From: Sulfurimonas sp.
GTDB lineage: Bacteria; Campylobacterota; Campylobacteria; Campylobacterales; Sulfurimonadaceae
DNA: 64,000 nucleotides
Direction of reading: 5' to 3'
Assembly (NCBI GenBank): GCA_021732045.1
Contig: JAKFWK010000005.1
Coordinates: forward strand, 124,001-188,000
Each line of letters begins with the position of its first letter. The stretch's first letter is position 1. This document shows, in pieces, positions 26,109 through 35,591 of the stretch. The notes under the pieces are model-generated. The model ran no database searches. It worked only from the letters and a program-made list of their open reading frames with translations, and was not told the origin of the DNA. The position numbers and the translations under genes are program-made.

Positions 26109-26630
26109 TTAGTTATGTCCAATAAACAAATCTGGATTATTTTCAATGTTATTTTGTAATTTTTTATATTCTGTTTTTGGCAAGTTTGCAACACTATCTT
26201 TGTCAACAATTTCAATATTTACCACACTGCTATCACCATCTTTTCGCAAATATTTTAGTACAAGTTTTCCAAGAGCGTAAACTTCTTGTTTGATTATTTC
26301 ATCGTTTTCATTGTAGGTTATACTCTCACCATGTAGCTTGCCATCATCGTATGTCTTGGTGCTTTTTACGCTGTTGTTTGCTTTAGCAATAGAGTATTTT
26401 GTCTCAATGCCATGCCTCTTCTCTTGTACAAAATATTCTAACTTTGACAAAACACCTTTTACACTAAAGTGTTTAACTTCTTTGATGCCATTTTTTACGC
26501 TAATAAGCTCCCTAACATAAGCGTCTTTTGCATTGTAGTAGTGCTTTGTAATGAATGTATCGCCATCTATATAGGTTTCAGTTTGTATGTTTTTGCTTGG
26601 ATAATTAGTTATTTTATGTTTTTCTTTCAT
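26109..26630 (-). CDS. MORN-repeat-like protein of unknown function
   Basis: A 173-residue protein with tandem strand-turn units of the bacterial MORN_2 type (G-x-x-x-G-x-x-x-x-Y pattern): KNGIKEVKHFSVKGVLSKLEYF, QEKRHGIETKYS, DDGKLHGESITYNEND, and ALGKLVLKYLRKDG. No signal peptide is visible, so it is probably cytoplasmic. Such repeats often mediate protein or membrane contacts, and many family members are uncharacterised. The ATG at 26630 is preceded by AAGGATTATC. It stands alone. Confidence 0.7.
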   Translation of the reverse strand: MKEKHKITNYPSKNIQTETYIDGDTFITKHYYNAKDAYVRELISVKNGIKEVKHFSVKGVLSKLEYFVQEKRHGIETKYSIAKANNSVKSTKTYDDGKLHGESITYNENDEIIKQEVYALGKLVLKYLRKDGDSSVVNIEIVDKDSVANLPKTEYKKLQNNIENNPDLFIGHN

Positions 26631-26824
26631 GATAATCCTTATAGATGGAATTATATCAGGATAGATTTAGTGTGAAGATTTAAAAGTCTGATTTTTTTTA
26701 TAGACTAAAAACTTGAGAAAAAGCATCATAAAAGTCCGTTTATCTGTGGCTAATGATATCTACAAATATGTTATGATTTTAACCTGATGAAACAAACCGC
26801 ATCAAGCCCATATGAGAGAAAAAT

Positions 26825-27295
26825 ATGATTATAGATAAACTACAAAATGCCAAACTTTACTATTTTGGTTCGGCATGGGAGCGGGCTTTTGAGTTTTTGA
26901 ACTCTTTAACTCCAGATACTTTGGAAGGAAAATATGTGATTGATGGCGAGGATATTTTTGCAATCATTATGAGTTACGAGACTACTGTGGCGGATGAGAA
27001 GATTTTTGAGTCACACCGTGAGTATGTGGATATCCAGAGTGTTATTGTTGGAAGCGAGCGGTTTGAGTGTGATTTTGCAGATGCTCTAGAGGTAGAAACC
27101 CCTTATGATACTTTAAAAGAGGCGGCATTTTATAGACGAAATATACAGGGGCGGGTAATTGTGGATATTTATCCCGAGACATTTTTGATGCTCTATCCAA
27201 ATGATGCGCATCTAGCTGGAGTTATGATTGGCGACAGTTCTAAGAGTGTTAAGAAAGTTGTTGTAAAGATACGAAAAAGTTTGCTTGAGTGCTGA
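26825..27295 (+). CDS. YhcH/YjgK/YiaL family protein
   Basis: A 156-residue cupin-like protein (DUF386). Family hallmarks are the FESHREYVDIQSVIVG segment (about 60-75) with its conserved His and Glu, and the late MLYPNDAHLAGVMIG (about 131-145), normally FPxDAHxP. Relatives occur with sialic acid and other sugar operons and are thought to act on sugar anomers or epimers. No sugar genes are near this copy, so its substrate is open. A likely -10 TATGAT is at 26772-26777. Confidence 0.88.
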   Translation: MIIDKLQNAKLYYFGSAWERAFEFLNSLTPDTLEGKYVIDGEDIFAIIMSYETTVADEKIFESHREYVDIQSVIVGSERFECDFADALEVETPYDTLKEAAFYRRNIQGRVIVDIYPETFLMLYPNDAHLAGVMIGDSSKSVKKVVVKIRKSLLEC

Positions 27296-27377
27296 TTTTG
27301 AAAAAGTATCTTAGAGTTATTTTAGTGTGTTTTAGTTAATTTAAAGGGTGAGATAATGAACTGCTTTACATATATAA

Positions 27378-27404
27378 TAAAAGATAGATGATATTTGCCG
27401 ATAT
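27378..27404 (+). promoter_or_regulatory. Sigma-28 (FliA) promoter upstream of flgL
   Basis: TAAAAGAT (27378-27385), an 11-nt spacer, then GCCGATAT (27397-27404). This fits the FliA consensus TAAAGTTT-N11-GCCGATAA at nearly every key base and lies about 85 nt before the flgL start. Confidence 0.7.
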
Positions 27405-27426
27405 TGCTGTAATAAGATATTAATTA

Positions 27427-27442
27427 TGGAACCTATATTGCT
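27427..27442 (+). promoter_or_regulatory. Sigma-54 (RpoN) promoter upstream of flgL
   Basis: TGGAAC-N5-TTGCT with the GG and GC elements exactly 12 nt apart, as sigma-54 requires. It is 49 nt before the flgL ATG, downstream of the FliA site. Confidence 0.75.
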
Positions 27443-27490
27443 TTAGTAGGTTAAAAGTTTGATAATCTAAAGATTGAGGTGAGGTTTATT

Positions 27491-29677
27491 ATGAGAGTAA
27501 CATCCAGTATGTATTATAAAAATATCAACACCGAGAGCTCTAGAGCTAACGAGAGGCTGTTCGATGTAAATAAGCAGATTGCTTCTGGGTTGAAGATTCA
27601 ACATGCGAGTGACGATGTAAATGTTTTTAGTAATACCATGAGATTAGACAATGAAATTACTGCTCTTGGGCAGATTAAAAAGAGTACAGAAAGTGGATCC
27701 AAGATAGCGAATCAGACAGATACGACTCTAAATGATTTTGAAGATTCTCTTAGTCAAATGAAGTCACTTTTAAATAGAGCTGCAACAGGGACAAATAGTA
27801 ACGCTTCTCTTGATGCAATAGCAAAAGAGTTGCGCGGACTAGAGAGTCATTTAAAAAATCTGTCAAATACCTCAATAAACGGACAGTATATCTTTTCAGG
27901 CTCAGCAACCGATACAAAACCGATTTCAGATAATGGAATTTATAATGGTAATAGTGCTTCAATGAAATCTTTTTTGGGCTCAAATGTTCAACAGCAGTAC
28001 AATATTTCAGGCTCAGAGCTGTTTTTGGGAGAAGAGATACTTACCAAAAAGGAGATAACAACAAATGTACCACAGTACAGTTTGTCTGCAAAATACCCAG
28101 ATTTTACAGATAAGACAAAAACTGGCACAGATGAAGTTATCACTGCAAACAGTAAGATTCGTGACTTGATGGGTGATGTGGATAACGATATTGATAGTAC
28201 TAACGCGAAACATCATTTTTATATAAGTGGTATAAAAAGTAGTGGAGAATCTTTTAGTCAACAAATCTCAATGCGTGATGATGAGTCTATGCAGTCTTTG
28301 CTGGATGGGATTGGCAAGGCCTATGGCAATACTCCAAGTTTGAGCGTTGTAAATGTTTCTTTAAATAGTCTTGGCGAGATTGTTATAGAAGACAAACTTA
28401 AAGGATCTAGCAAGTTAGATTTTCATATGGTTGGAGCAACTGATTTAAGTAGAGATGCCTTTCATGATGGTGGTGATGTTGGCGATGGTATGTATGGGGC
28501 CAATATTGGAAAAATTGACAACCTAGATGGTGGTGAAACTGATTTTAACAAAATAATATATGGTGTATCGACGGCGTCGAATCCAAAACTATTTGTAAAA
28601 GAGTTTGTAAAATCAGATCTTTCTCCAGCTTCTGGTGCGGCTTCAAATATAGGTGGATTGCTTTATGATAGAACACAGTTTGAAAAAAATGGAGCAAAAC
28701 TATCTTCAAATGTGTCCCAGATAGTTAAAGGCTCTAATGCCTTTGCCTCACCATCTACAAAAATTTCAGAAGTTGCTGATATATCCAAAGGAACAACAAC
28801 AACTGATGATGATACTCTTAATTTCACTCAATTAAAATTAGCAGGTAAAGATGTTTACGGCTCTGCATTTAATGTTCAGATTGATCTTAGAGATACGGTC
28901 AATGGTGGTTCAACATTCTCTTTTGATGGCGGAAATACAAACTACAGTATTTATAACACGCAGACACCAAGAACAGCTATAAATGCCGATGATATGACAT
29001 ATAAGCAGTTAATGGATGTTGTCAATATGGTTGCTACGGGAAATATCCCAAGTTTAGCTAACGACATTACAGCTTACGATAGTGCTATTGAAAATGCATC
29101 GTTGATTGGCAATACAAAACTAAGCTACGATGGTAAGATTGAGTTTGAAGATATTAACAGTACAAATACAAAAGCTAGCATCTCTATGTTTGATTCAAAT
29201 AGCGGAAACTTCAATATAAATAATGATGGAAATGGTGATGGTACAACAGATAAAACAACCTCTTCCGCTTTTACTTTCAACTCCAACAGTGCTCTTGTTG
29301 TTCGTGACTCAAAGACAGATTTTTTTCAATCAATAGACAAAATAATCAAAGCCGTAGAGAGTTATGATATTCAGCCAGATGCACTAAATGGAGATAAAAA
29401 AAACATAGGTATACAGAATGCACTGAAGTTAGTAGATGATTTGAGTAATCATATATATGGAGTGCACTCAAAAATTGGTGCTCAATCAAACGCACTTGCA
29501 AAAGCCCTAGATAGAACTAGTACTCTAGAGATAAGTACAATGACGCTTCGATCATCATTTATAGATACTGATCAAGCAGAGTCGTATCTGAAGTTAACAC
29601 AACTCTCAAATAATTATCAAGCTATGCTCTCTACGGTTGCAAAAATCTCAAAACTTAGTCTTGTTAATTATCTCTAA
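27491..29677 (+). CDS. flgL: Flagellar hook-associated protein 3 (hook-filament junction)
   Basis: FlgL forms the second ring of the junction between hook and flagellin filament. The N-terminal D0/D1 segment (MRVTSSMYYKNI, LFDVNKQIASGLKIQHASDD) and the C-terminal helix (STMTLRSSFIDTDQAESYLKLTQLSNNYQAMLSTVAKI) are flagellin-like. The long, Asp/Asn/Ser/Thr-rich middle is the exposed variable part, with NDGNGDGT near 575. The 728-residue length is large compared with enteric FlgL (about 320). The start is the ATG at 27491 after GAGGTGAGG. It has both sigma-28 and sigma-54 promoters. Confidence 0.92.
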   Translation: MRVTSSMYYKNINTESSRANERLFDVNKQIASGLKIQHASDDVNVFSNTMRLDNEITALGQIKKSTESGSKIANQTDTTLNDFEDSLSQMKSLLNRAATGTNSNASLDAIAKELRGLESHLKNLSNTSINGQYIFSGSATDTKPISDNGIYNGNSASMKSFLGSNVQQQYNISGSELFLGEEILTKKEITTNVPQYSLSAKYPDFTDKTKTGTDEVITANSKIRDLMGDVDNDIDSTNAKHHFYISGIKSSGESFSQQISMRDDESMQSLLDGIGKAYGNTPSLSVVNVSLNSLGEIVIEDKLKGSSKLDFHMVGATDLSRDAFHDGGDVGDGMYGANIGKIDNLDGGETDFNKIIYGVSTASNPKLFVKEFVKSDLSPASGAASNIGGLLYDRTQFEKNGAKLSSNVSQIVKGSNAFASPSTKISEVADISKGTTTTDDDTLNFTQLKLAGKDVYGSAFNVQIDLRDTVNGGSTFSFDGGNTNYSIYNTQTPRTAINADDMTYKQLMDVVNMVATGNIPSLANDITAYDSAIENASLIGNTKLSYDGKIEFEDINSTNTKASISMFDSNSGNFNINNDGNGDGTTDKTTSSAFTFNSNSALVVRDSKTDFFQSIDKIIKAVESYDIQPDALNGDKKNIGIQNALKLVDDLSNHIYGVHSKIGAQSNALAKALDRTSTLEISTMTLRSSFIDTDQAESYLKLTQLSNNYQAMLSTVAKISKLSLVNYL

Positions 29678-29803
29678 ATATCTTTTATGAAATAGACTAA
29701 ACCTAATTATCTGCGCATATTTAAGAGTGTAGTTGGTTGAGTTTAGCAACGGTTTAGGCTATACTTCTTTTTTAAAAATCATAATTTTAAAGGCAATAAT
29801 AGC

Positions 29804-32029
29804 TTGAGAGACACAATATTTATTATCACATTTGGTTTACTGATTTATCTTGGATTTGCAACAGTTTTAGGCGATAACGCTATTATGGGGAGTTTCGGCG
29901 CTATATTTGCGTCAAACAATCACTATTATTTTGGTTATATTTCTTATGTTTATATTTTTGCTCTATTAATCCCGCTCTATTTTTTCTATAAAAATAGCAC
30001 AATAGATTTGAGAAAAATAGAGCTAATGATGGCTCTGTTTTTAATCCTTTTCTCTTTGTTGTTAGCTCAGGCACTTCTTTTTAATGGTGCATTAAAGGGA
30101 GTAATTGGTGAGAGTTTTATAGTTGGTATCTCACCGTTTATCGGGGTGTTTGGTGTATGGATTTTTTGGTTAATTATCACCGTCGTTTCAATTGTAATAG
30201 TTGCAAACAAAAGTGCTCATGAGTTAGTTGCTATTTTTAGTGCAATTATTCAAAAAAAAAACTCACAGAGATTGGAAGCCAAACTCAAAAAAAGATTAGA
30301 GACACAAAAAGATGATAAAGCTAAAATAGCTACTAAAAGTGTGCATGTTGAAGAAAAAAAGGAAGAAATCAAAAGAAAAATAGTAAAAAATACTCCACTT
30401 GATGATTTTAACGAAGAGATAGAAAAGCCTGCATATCTCAGACATAATGAGACTATCAAACCTCAAAACAGTGATGAGAAATTACACCAAGAAGATTTGC
30501 CACAAAGCAAGCCTCATAACATCTTAGAGCTTGTTAATGAGATTAAAGAACATACTGGTGCAATCATTATTGATGAGCTGGAAGAAAATACAAAACTTTT
30601 AGAAGGAATCGAAAAAGGAGAGGTTGAGAAACCTAAAAACTTTACTCTTCCTTCAGTTGATTTTTTTCAAAAGCCAGATGTTACATCACATAGCGTTGAT
30701 GAGAGTGAGGTTGATGGCAAAATCCGTTATCTTATAGAAAAATTGGCTCATTTTAAAATAGATGGAGATGTTGTAAGAACTTACGCTGGACCAGTTGTTT
30801 CAACTTTCGAGTTTAAACCTGCTGCAAATGTTAAAGTATCTAAAATACTGAATCTTCAAGATGACTTAGCGATGGCTCTAAGTGCTGAGACTATCCGCAT
30901 CCAAGCGCCTATCCCTGGAAAAGATGTGGTTGGCATCGAGATACCAAATGACACAGTTGATACAATCTATATGCGTGAACTCCTAGATAGTCAGCTCTTT
31001 AAAGAGTCATCTTCGCCACTAACTATTGCTCTTGGAAAAGATATTGTAGGTCGACCATTTGTCACAGACCTTAAAAAACTTCCGCATCTTCTTATAGCTG
31101 GAACTACTGGTAGTGGTAAGAGTGTTGGAATAAACTCTATGATTTTGTCTCTTTTGTATAAAAATTCGCCAGATCAGCTAAGACTTATCATGATAGATCC
31201 AAAAATGTTAGAATTTTCCATATATAACGGCATCCCACATCTTTTAACACCTGTCATAACAAAACCCAAACAGGCGATTGTTGCGCTAAATAACACTGTT
31301 TTAGAGATGGAGCGCCGTTATGAACTTATGAGCGATACAAGAACTAAAAACATTGAAAACTATAATGAAAAGATAAAAAAAGAGGGTGGCGAATTTCTTC
31401 CATATATTGTTGTTATTATAGATGAGCTAGCGGACCTTATGATGACGAGCGGAAAGGATGTTGAGCATTCAATAGCGAGATTAGCACAGATGGCAAGAGC
31501 ATCTGGAATTCATTTGATTGTAGCAACACAAAGACCATCTGTTGATGTTGTAACGGGTTTAATTAAAGCAAACTTGCCATCTCGTATATCTTATAGAGTA
31601 GGGCAGAGAATAGATAGTAAAATCATCCTAGATCAACAGGGTGCAGAATCACTTCTTGGGCGTGGAGATATGCTCTTTACGCCTCCTGGTTCAACTGGAT
31701 TAGTTAGACTTCATGCACCTTGGAGCACAGAGTCTGAGATAGAAGCTGTTGTTGAGTTTATCAAGTCGCAAAGAGAACCAAACTATAATAAGAGTTTTTT
31801 AGTGGAAGATAGTGAAAGCAAAAGCTCTTCAGGCGAGACATATGAAGAGTTAGACCCACTCTACGAAGAAGCAAGAAATGTGATTCTCTCAGATAGAAAA
31901 ACATCCATATCGTACCTTCAAAGAAAGCTCCAAATTGGATACAACAGATCTGCTAGAGTGATTGAACAACTTGAGGCTGAGGGCGTTTTATCCCAAGCAA
32001 ACTCAAAAGGAATTCGAGAAATTTTATAG
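29804..32029 (+). CDS. ftsK: DNA translocase FtsK
   Basis: A septal hexameric dsDNA pump that clears and aligns chromosome termini at division. The first 150 residues hold about four TM helices, followed by a charged linker (150-300). The motor domain carries the Walker A GTTGSGKSVG (about 431-440), LIMIDPKMLEFS, the Walker B region YIVVIIDELADLMM, and QRPSVDVVTGLIKANLPSRI. The C-terminal winged-helix gamma domain (LYEEARNVILSDRKTSISYLQRKLQIGYNRSAR) reads KOPS-type sites. The start is TTG at 29804 with AAAGG upstream. Length (741) is in the compact Campylobacterota range. Confidence 0.96.
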   Translation: MRDTIFIITFGLLIYLGFATVLGDNAIMGSFGAIFASNNHYYFGYISYVYIFALLIPLYFFYKNSTIDLRKIELMMALFLILFSLLLAQALLFNGALKGVIGESFIVGISPFIGVFGVWIFWLIITVVSIVIVANKSAHELVAIFSAIIQKKNSQRLEAKLKKRLETQKDDKAKIATKSVHVEEKKEEIKRKIVKNTPLDDFNEEIEKPAYLRHNETIKPQNSDEKLHQEDLPQSKPHNILELVNEIKEHTGAIIIDELEENTKLLEGIEKGEVEKPKNFTLPSVDFFQKPDVTSHSVDESEVDGKIRYLIEKLAHFKIDGDVVRTYAGPVVSTFEFKPAANVKVSKILNLQDDLAMALSAETIRIQAPIPGKDVVGIEIPNDTVDTIYMRELLDSQLFKESSSPLTIALGKDIVGRPFVTDLKKLPHLLIAGTTGSGKSVGINSMILSLLYKNSPDQLRLIMIDPKMLEFSIYNGIPHLLTPVITKPKQAIVALNNTVLEMERRYELMSDTRTKNIENYNEKIKKEGGEFLPYIVVIIDELADLMMTSGKDVEHSIARLAQMARASGIHLIVATQRPSVDVVTGLIKANLPSRISYRVGQRIDSKIILDQQGAESLLGRGDMLFTPPGSTGLVRLHAPWSTESEIEAVVEFIKSQREPNYNKSFLVEDSESKSSSGETYEELDPLYEEARNVILSDRKTSISYLQRKLQIGYNRSARVIEQLEAEGVLSQANSKGIREIL

Positions 32030-32059
32030 AAGCAGAAGTTTCACTTTAATCAAATTTGA

Positions 32060-32065
32060 TATAAT
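32060..32065 (+). promoter_or_regulatory. -10 element of ppaC
   Basis: TATAAT within TTTGATATAATCTC, 26 nt before the ppaC ATG. AAAGG (32078-32082) is the ribosome site. Confidence 0.5.
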
Positions 32066-32090
32066 CTCAAAAAAATAAAAGGCTAAAAAA

Positions 32091-33008
32091 ATGTCAACAT
32101 ATATTTTTGGACACACGAACCCAGACTCTGATTCTATTGTCGGAGCTATCTCTCTAGCGTACCTTAAAAACCAACTAGGTGAGGATTGTATCGCTGTTCG
32201 TCAAGGTGAAATTTCCCCAGAGACGGAGTTTATACTTAAAAAGTTTGGAGGAGTTAAGCCAGAGCTTAAAACTTCATTTGCAGGAGAGAGCGTTTATATA
32301 GTTGACTTCTCAGATATTGCTCAAGCTCCAAAAGATATAGCAGAGGCTACAATCTTAGGTATAGTGGATCATCACAAACTTGGCGACTTAACAACTGACA
32401 CGCCATTAGAGTGTTGGATAAGACCTATTGGCTGCTCAAATACAGTCATAAAAGAGATGTATGACTATTATAAAGTTGAAATACCAAAAGATATAGCTGG
32501 AATGATGATGTGCGCGATTTTAAGCGACACTGTAATCTTTAAATCTCCAACATGCACAAAAATAGACACGAAGGCTGTAAAAGATCTTTCTGTTATCTGC
32601 GGTATTGAGGATTATAAGGCTCTTGCTATGGAGATGTTTATAGCAAAATCACAAGTAGAGGGCGCATCTGCTCGAAATTTAAATACAAGAGATTATAAAC
32701 CATTTGACATGAATGGCACTAAGGTTGGTGTTGGTCAATTAGAGATGGTTGATATTTCTGTTCTTGATAGCAGAATCGATGAACTTTTTGCCGATATGAA
32801 ACTTATGAAAGAAGAAGATGAACTTCATACTATTATGATGCTCTTAACTGATATTATGAAAGAGGGATCAAAAATCTTGGTTTTAAGCGATGATGCATCC
32901 AAAGTTGAGAGCGCGTTTGGTATAAAACTTGAAAATAACCAAGCTTGGCTAGAGGGTGTTTTGAGCAGAAAGAAACAGATTATTCCATTTCTTCAGCCAC
33001 AGTTTTAA
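32091..33008 (+). CDS. ppaC: Manganese-dependent inorganic pyrophosphatase (class C)
   Basis: A cytosolic DHH-family enzyme hydrolysing pyrophosphate to pull biosynthetic reactions forward. The metal ligands are visible: H8, D12 and D14 in GHTNPDSDS, D72 in VDFSD, and D93-H94-H95 in IVDHHKLGD. The C-terminal DHHA2 domain ends with the substrate-binding SRKKQI motif (about 296-301). The 305-residue length is typical. Its stop TAA shares the TTAA tetranucleotide with the stop of the convergent FliL-like gene. Confidence 0.95.
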   Translation: MSTYIFGHTNPDSDSIVGAISLAYLKNQLGEDCIAVRQGEISPETEFILKKFGGVKPELKTSFAGESVYIVDFSDIAQAPKDIAEATILGIVDHHKLGDLTTDTPLECWIRPIGCSNTVIKEMYDYYKVEIPKDIAGMMMCAILSDTVIFKSPTCTKIDTKAVKDLSVICGIEDYKALAMEMFIAKSQVEGASARNLNTRDYKPFDMNGTKVGVGQLEMVDISVLDSRIDELFADMKLMKEEDELHTIMMLLTDIMKEGSKILVLSDDASKVESAFGIKLENNQAWLEGVLSRKKQIIPFLQPQF

Positions 33009-33517
33009 TACATAATAAATTTATTAAAATAGATCTCTTCAACCTTTAGGGTTGTTAGATTTTTATTTAAAGTCACTATTATTTCTTGCTTCATCTTTTT
33101 ATTATCTATTGTAGTCATGGGACTTGCAAACATAACGCTAATAACTCTATCTCTTAAAATAGAACTTTTTGCTTTAATCTCGTCTTCTATGCTATCTTCT
33201 ATTTTAAAGATACCACTACTATTATCATTTATTTTTTTATATTTAAACGATATGTTTGCTTCAAGCTTTCTGTTGTCTGCCAAAACAAAGAGAAAATCTC
33301 CTAGATTTATAAACTTGTCATTCGTAACAGTTGCCTCTAGGCACTTGCTATCGCTCTTGTGTGTATCTTTTTTAGATGTAGATTTATCTTTAAAGTTAAA
33401 CATTTTAATATATGATGAGCTTGAAATTTGAACAACTAAAGCTATTGATAAAATTACAATTAGCGCAATGGTTACTGAAATAGCTTTTTTTATATTTTTA
33501 TCTATTTTAGTCCACAT
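33005..33517 (-). CDS. FliL-like single-pass membrane protein
   Basis: A 170-residue protein with a short cytoplasmic N-terminus, a TM helix at 13-30 and a Lys/Ser/Asp-rich linker (42-60). Its periplasmic domain (65-170) reads like FliL: FINLGDFLFVLADNRKLEANISFKY, LRDRVISVMFASPM, then KQEIIVTLNKNL...VEEIYFNKFIMY. FliL supports flagellar stator function. This copy is not among basal-body genes; it overlaps the acyl-CoA ligase gene upstream (11 nt). It could be a second FliL or a related stomatin/stator factor. The domain call is by eye. Confidence 0.6.
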   Translation of the reverse strand: MWTKIDKNIKKAISVTIALIVILSIALVVQISSSSYIKMFNFKDKSTSKKDTHKSDSKCLEATVTNDKFINLGDFLFVLADNRKLEANISFKYKKINDNSSGIFKIEDSIEDEIKAKSSILRDRVISVMFASPMTTIDNKKMKQEIIVTLNKNLTTLKVEEIYFNKFIMY

Positions 33518-35165
33518 ATAAGTATCTTTTTATTTTTTTTGTTGGAGTTTTTATAAATGGTTCTAACTGCTCCTCAAATTTAACTATCCTAGAAAAAGAT
33601 GAAACTTGTGAATTTACATTGTTGCGCATCTCTTCAAGATAGTTAGCTATATCTTTTCTTACTTTTTCATTTGAGCTGTTTAGCGCATCAAATTTTTTAT
33701 TAACAAACTCTTCGTCTAGATGAACTTTGGCTACTATTTTTCCGCCACTCTCGATCACAAGAGATTCCACAACCGCTTCTTGTTGATTTATAATAGATTC
33801 TATCTGTTCCGGGTATATATTTTCACCACTAGAGCTTATGATTACATTTTTACTTCTTCCATCAATAAACAAGAAACCATCGCCGTCTATATAGCCCAAA
33901 TCACCAGTCAAAAACCATCCATCTTCCATAACCTCGGCAGTTTTTTGTTTATCTTTATAATAGCCCATCATTACACTAGGTGATTTAACTAATATCTCTC
34001 CACTCTTATCATTTGGATCTGTTTTTTTTATCTTTATCTCAACTCCTGCAAAGGCAGTTCCGGTTGATTTTAATCTTGGTTTTTCGCCAATAACAGAACC
34101 AGCAATTAGTGGGGCAGTTTCTGTTATCCCATAGCCAACTATATATGGAAAATTTGCTTCTATAAGAAACTCTTCCACAAAAGGAGAAAGAGCTGCTCCG
34201 CCAATAGCAAAAAATTTTAGTCTTCCTCCAAATATTTTTAGTAGCTTTTTACCGGCTATCCTGTTTAATATCTTTCTAAAAAATGGTATTTTATAAAGAT
34301 GTCTCATGATAAAAGAGCTGTTAAATTTTTCTAAAACTTTGTTTTTGTAAATTTTCTCTATTATAAGTGGAACGCTAAACATCATAGTTGGCTTTACACT
34401 GCTAAATGCTTTTATGAGAATAGATGGCGTAGGAATTTTATCAATATAGTATACACTGCTTCCATGAAGTACTGGAACTATCATTCCGGCAGTGCACTCA
34501 AATGTATGTGCTAACGGCAAGATAGATAAGAAAACATCAGAAGGCAGTATTTTTACTTTAGAAAAAGATGACATAGCATTTGTGACAATATTTTTGTGTG
34601 AGAGCATAACTCCTTTTGAGTTACCTGTCGTACCAGATGTGTATATAATTGCTGCTAAATCATCTTCTAGCGGTTCTGTAGAGATTAGATTTGCCTCGCT
34701 TAGATTATCCGCTATGCTATAGTTTGATGGTTTGTTGATTATTTTTAATTCATCTATATTTATGATGAGTTTTATTTCTGATTCTTTGCTATTTTTTATT
34801 ATCTTAAACTGTTTGTCTGATGTAAAAATAGCTCTTGCTTCCGAGTGTTTGAGTATGCTAATAATATCTTCTGGATGAAAATCTACAAGTACAGGAACAA
34901 CCACTGCTCCAAAATATGTAATAGCAAAGTATGCAACGCCCCAATTGGGCATATTCTCGCTAAGAAGCAATACTTTATCACCTTTTGAAATGCCATTTAT
35001 CTGAAGGAGCTCAACTGCTTGTTTTACTCTCTCCATAAACTCGCCGTAACTCATAGCACTCTTATCTACCATACCAAAAGATGGTCTCTCTTTGTAGAGC
35101 CTTATAGAACGATTTAATAGATTTGGGAGTGTGTGGTGGTTTAAATCATTATAAGGATAATTCAT
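33507..35165 (-). CDS. AMP-forming acyl-CoA ligase (long-chain fatty-acid type)
   Basis: A 552-residue ANL-superfamily enzyme that activates a carboxylic acid as acyl-AMP and then acyl-CoA. The P-loop IIYTSGTTGNSKG lies at 173-185, followed by the YGITETAPLI motif (about 348-357), the GWFLTGDLGYIDGDGFLFIDGRSKN hinge segment (about 420-445) and the catalytic Lys region TPTKKIKRY at the C-terminus. It is closest by pattern to FadD-type long-chain ligases. It overlaps the FliL-like gene. The actual substrate is unknown. Confidence 0.88.
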   Translation of the reverse strand: MNYPYNDLNHHTLPNLLNRSIRLYKERPSFGMVDKSAMSYGEFMERVKQAVELLQINGISKGDKVLLLSENMPNWGVAYFAITYFGAVVVPVLVDFHPEDIISILKHSEARAIFTSDKQFKIIKNSKESEIKLIINIDELKIINKPSNYSIADNLSEANLISTEPLEDDLAAIIYTSGTTGNSKGVMLSHKNIVTNAMSSFSKVKILPSDVFLSILPLAHTFECTAGMIVPVLHGSSVYYIDKIPTPSILIKAFSSVKPTMMFSVPLIIEKIYKNKVLEKFNSSFIMRHLYKIPFFRKILNRIAGKKLLKIFGGRLKFFAIGGAALSPFVEEFLIEANFPYIVGYGITETAPLIAGSVIGEKPRLKSTGTAFAGVEIKIKKTDPNDKSGEILVKSPSVMMGYYKDKQKTAEVMEDGWFLTGDLGYIDGDGFLFIDGRSKNVIISSSGENIYPEQIESIINQQEAVVESLVIESGGKIVAKVHLDEEFVNKKFDALNSSNEKVRKDIANYLEEMRNNVNSQVSSFSRIVKFEEQLEPFIKTPTKKIKRYLYVD

Positions 35166-35342
35166 CTCTCTACTTTATTGTGGTTTTATAAAATATGATT
35201 ATACATATAAAACATAAAAATATAATTTTTTAAAACTATTTTAAATTTAGCAAAATTATAATGCAAAAATTGTTCCAACTCTTACATTATTTTCAGTTTT
35301 AATACTCTACAATACACAAACAATACAATAAATGGTTGGGTG

Positions 35343-35591
35343 ATGAGAATAGATAAGTTTTTAAATTCAGTAAATATCACAAAAAGACGCTCAGTAGCAC
35401 AAGATATGATAGATAATGGCGTGGTTTTAGTAAATGGCATAGTTGCTAAAGCTAGCAAGAATGTAGAGGTTGGAACTGTAATAACTATCAATTATTTAGA
35501 ACATATTAAAAAATATGAAGTCTTACAGATACCATCTGTAAAGTCAACACCAAAATCACTTCAAGATGAGTATATCAGGGAGTTATTATGA
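35343..35591 (+). CDS. S4-domain RNA-binding protein (Hsp15-like)
   Basis: An 82-residue protein that is essentially a single S4 domain (MRIDKFLNSVNITKRRSVAQDMIDNGVVLVNG at 1-32, then KASKNVEVGTVITINY). Relatives bind structured RNA, for example Hsp15 on stalled 50S subunits. The ATG at 35343 is preferred over the GTG one codon upstream. It overlaps trpD by 4 nt and starts the run trpD-tsaE-lptB-rpoN. Confidence 0.87.
   Translation: MRIDKFLNSVNITKRRSVAQDMIDNGVVLVNGIVAKASKNVEVGTVITINYLEHIKKYEVLQIPSVKSTPKSLQDEYIRELL

Noticed and set aside
25958..26215. An 85-aa minus-strand frame overlapping the MORN-like gene.
   Set aside because: It runs through hairpins and low-complexity T tracts, overlaps a better-supported gene, and has no ribosome site or recognisable domain.
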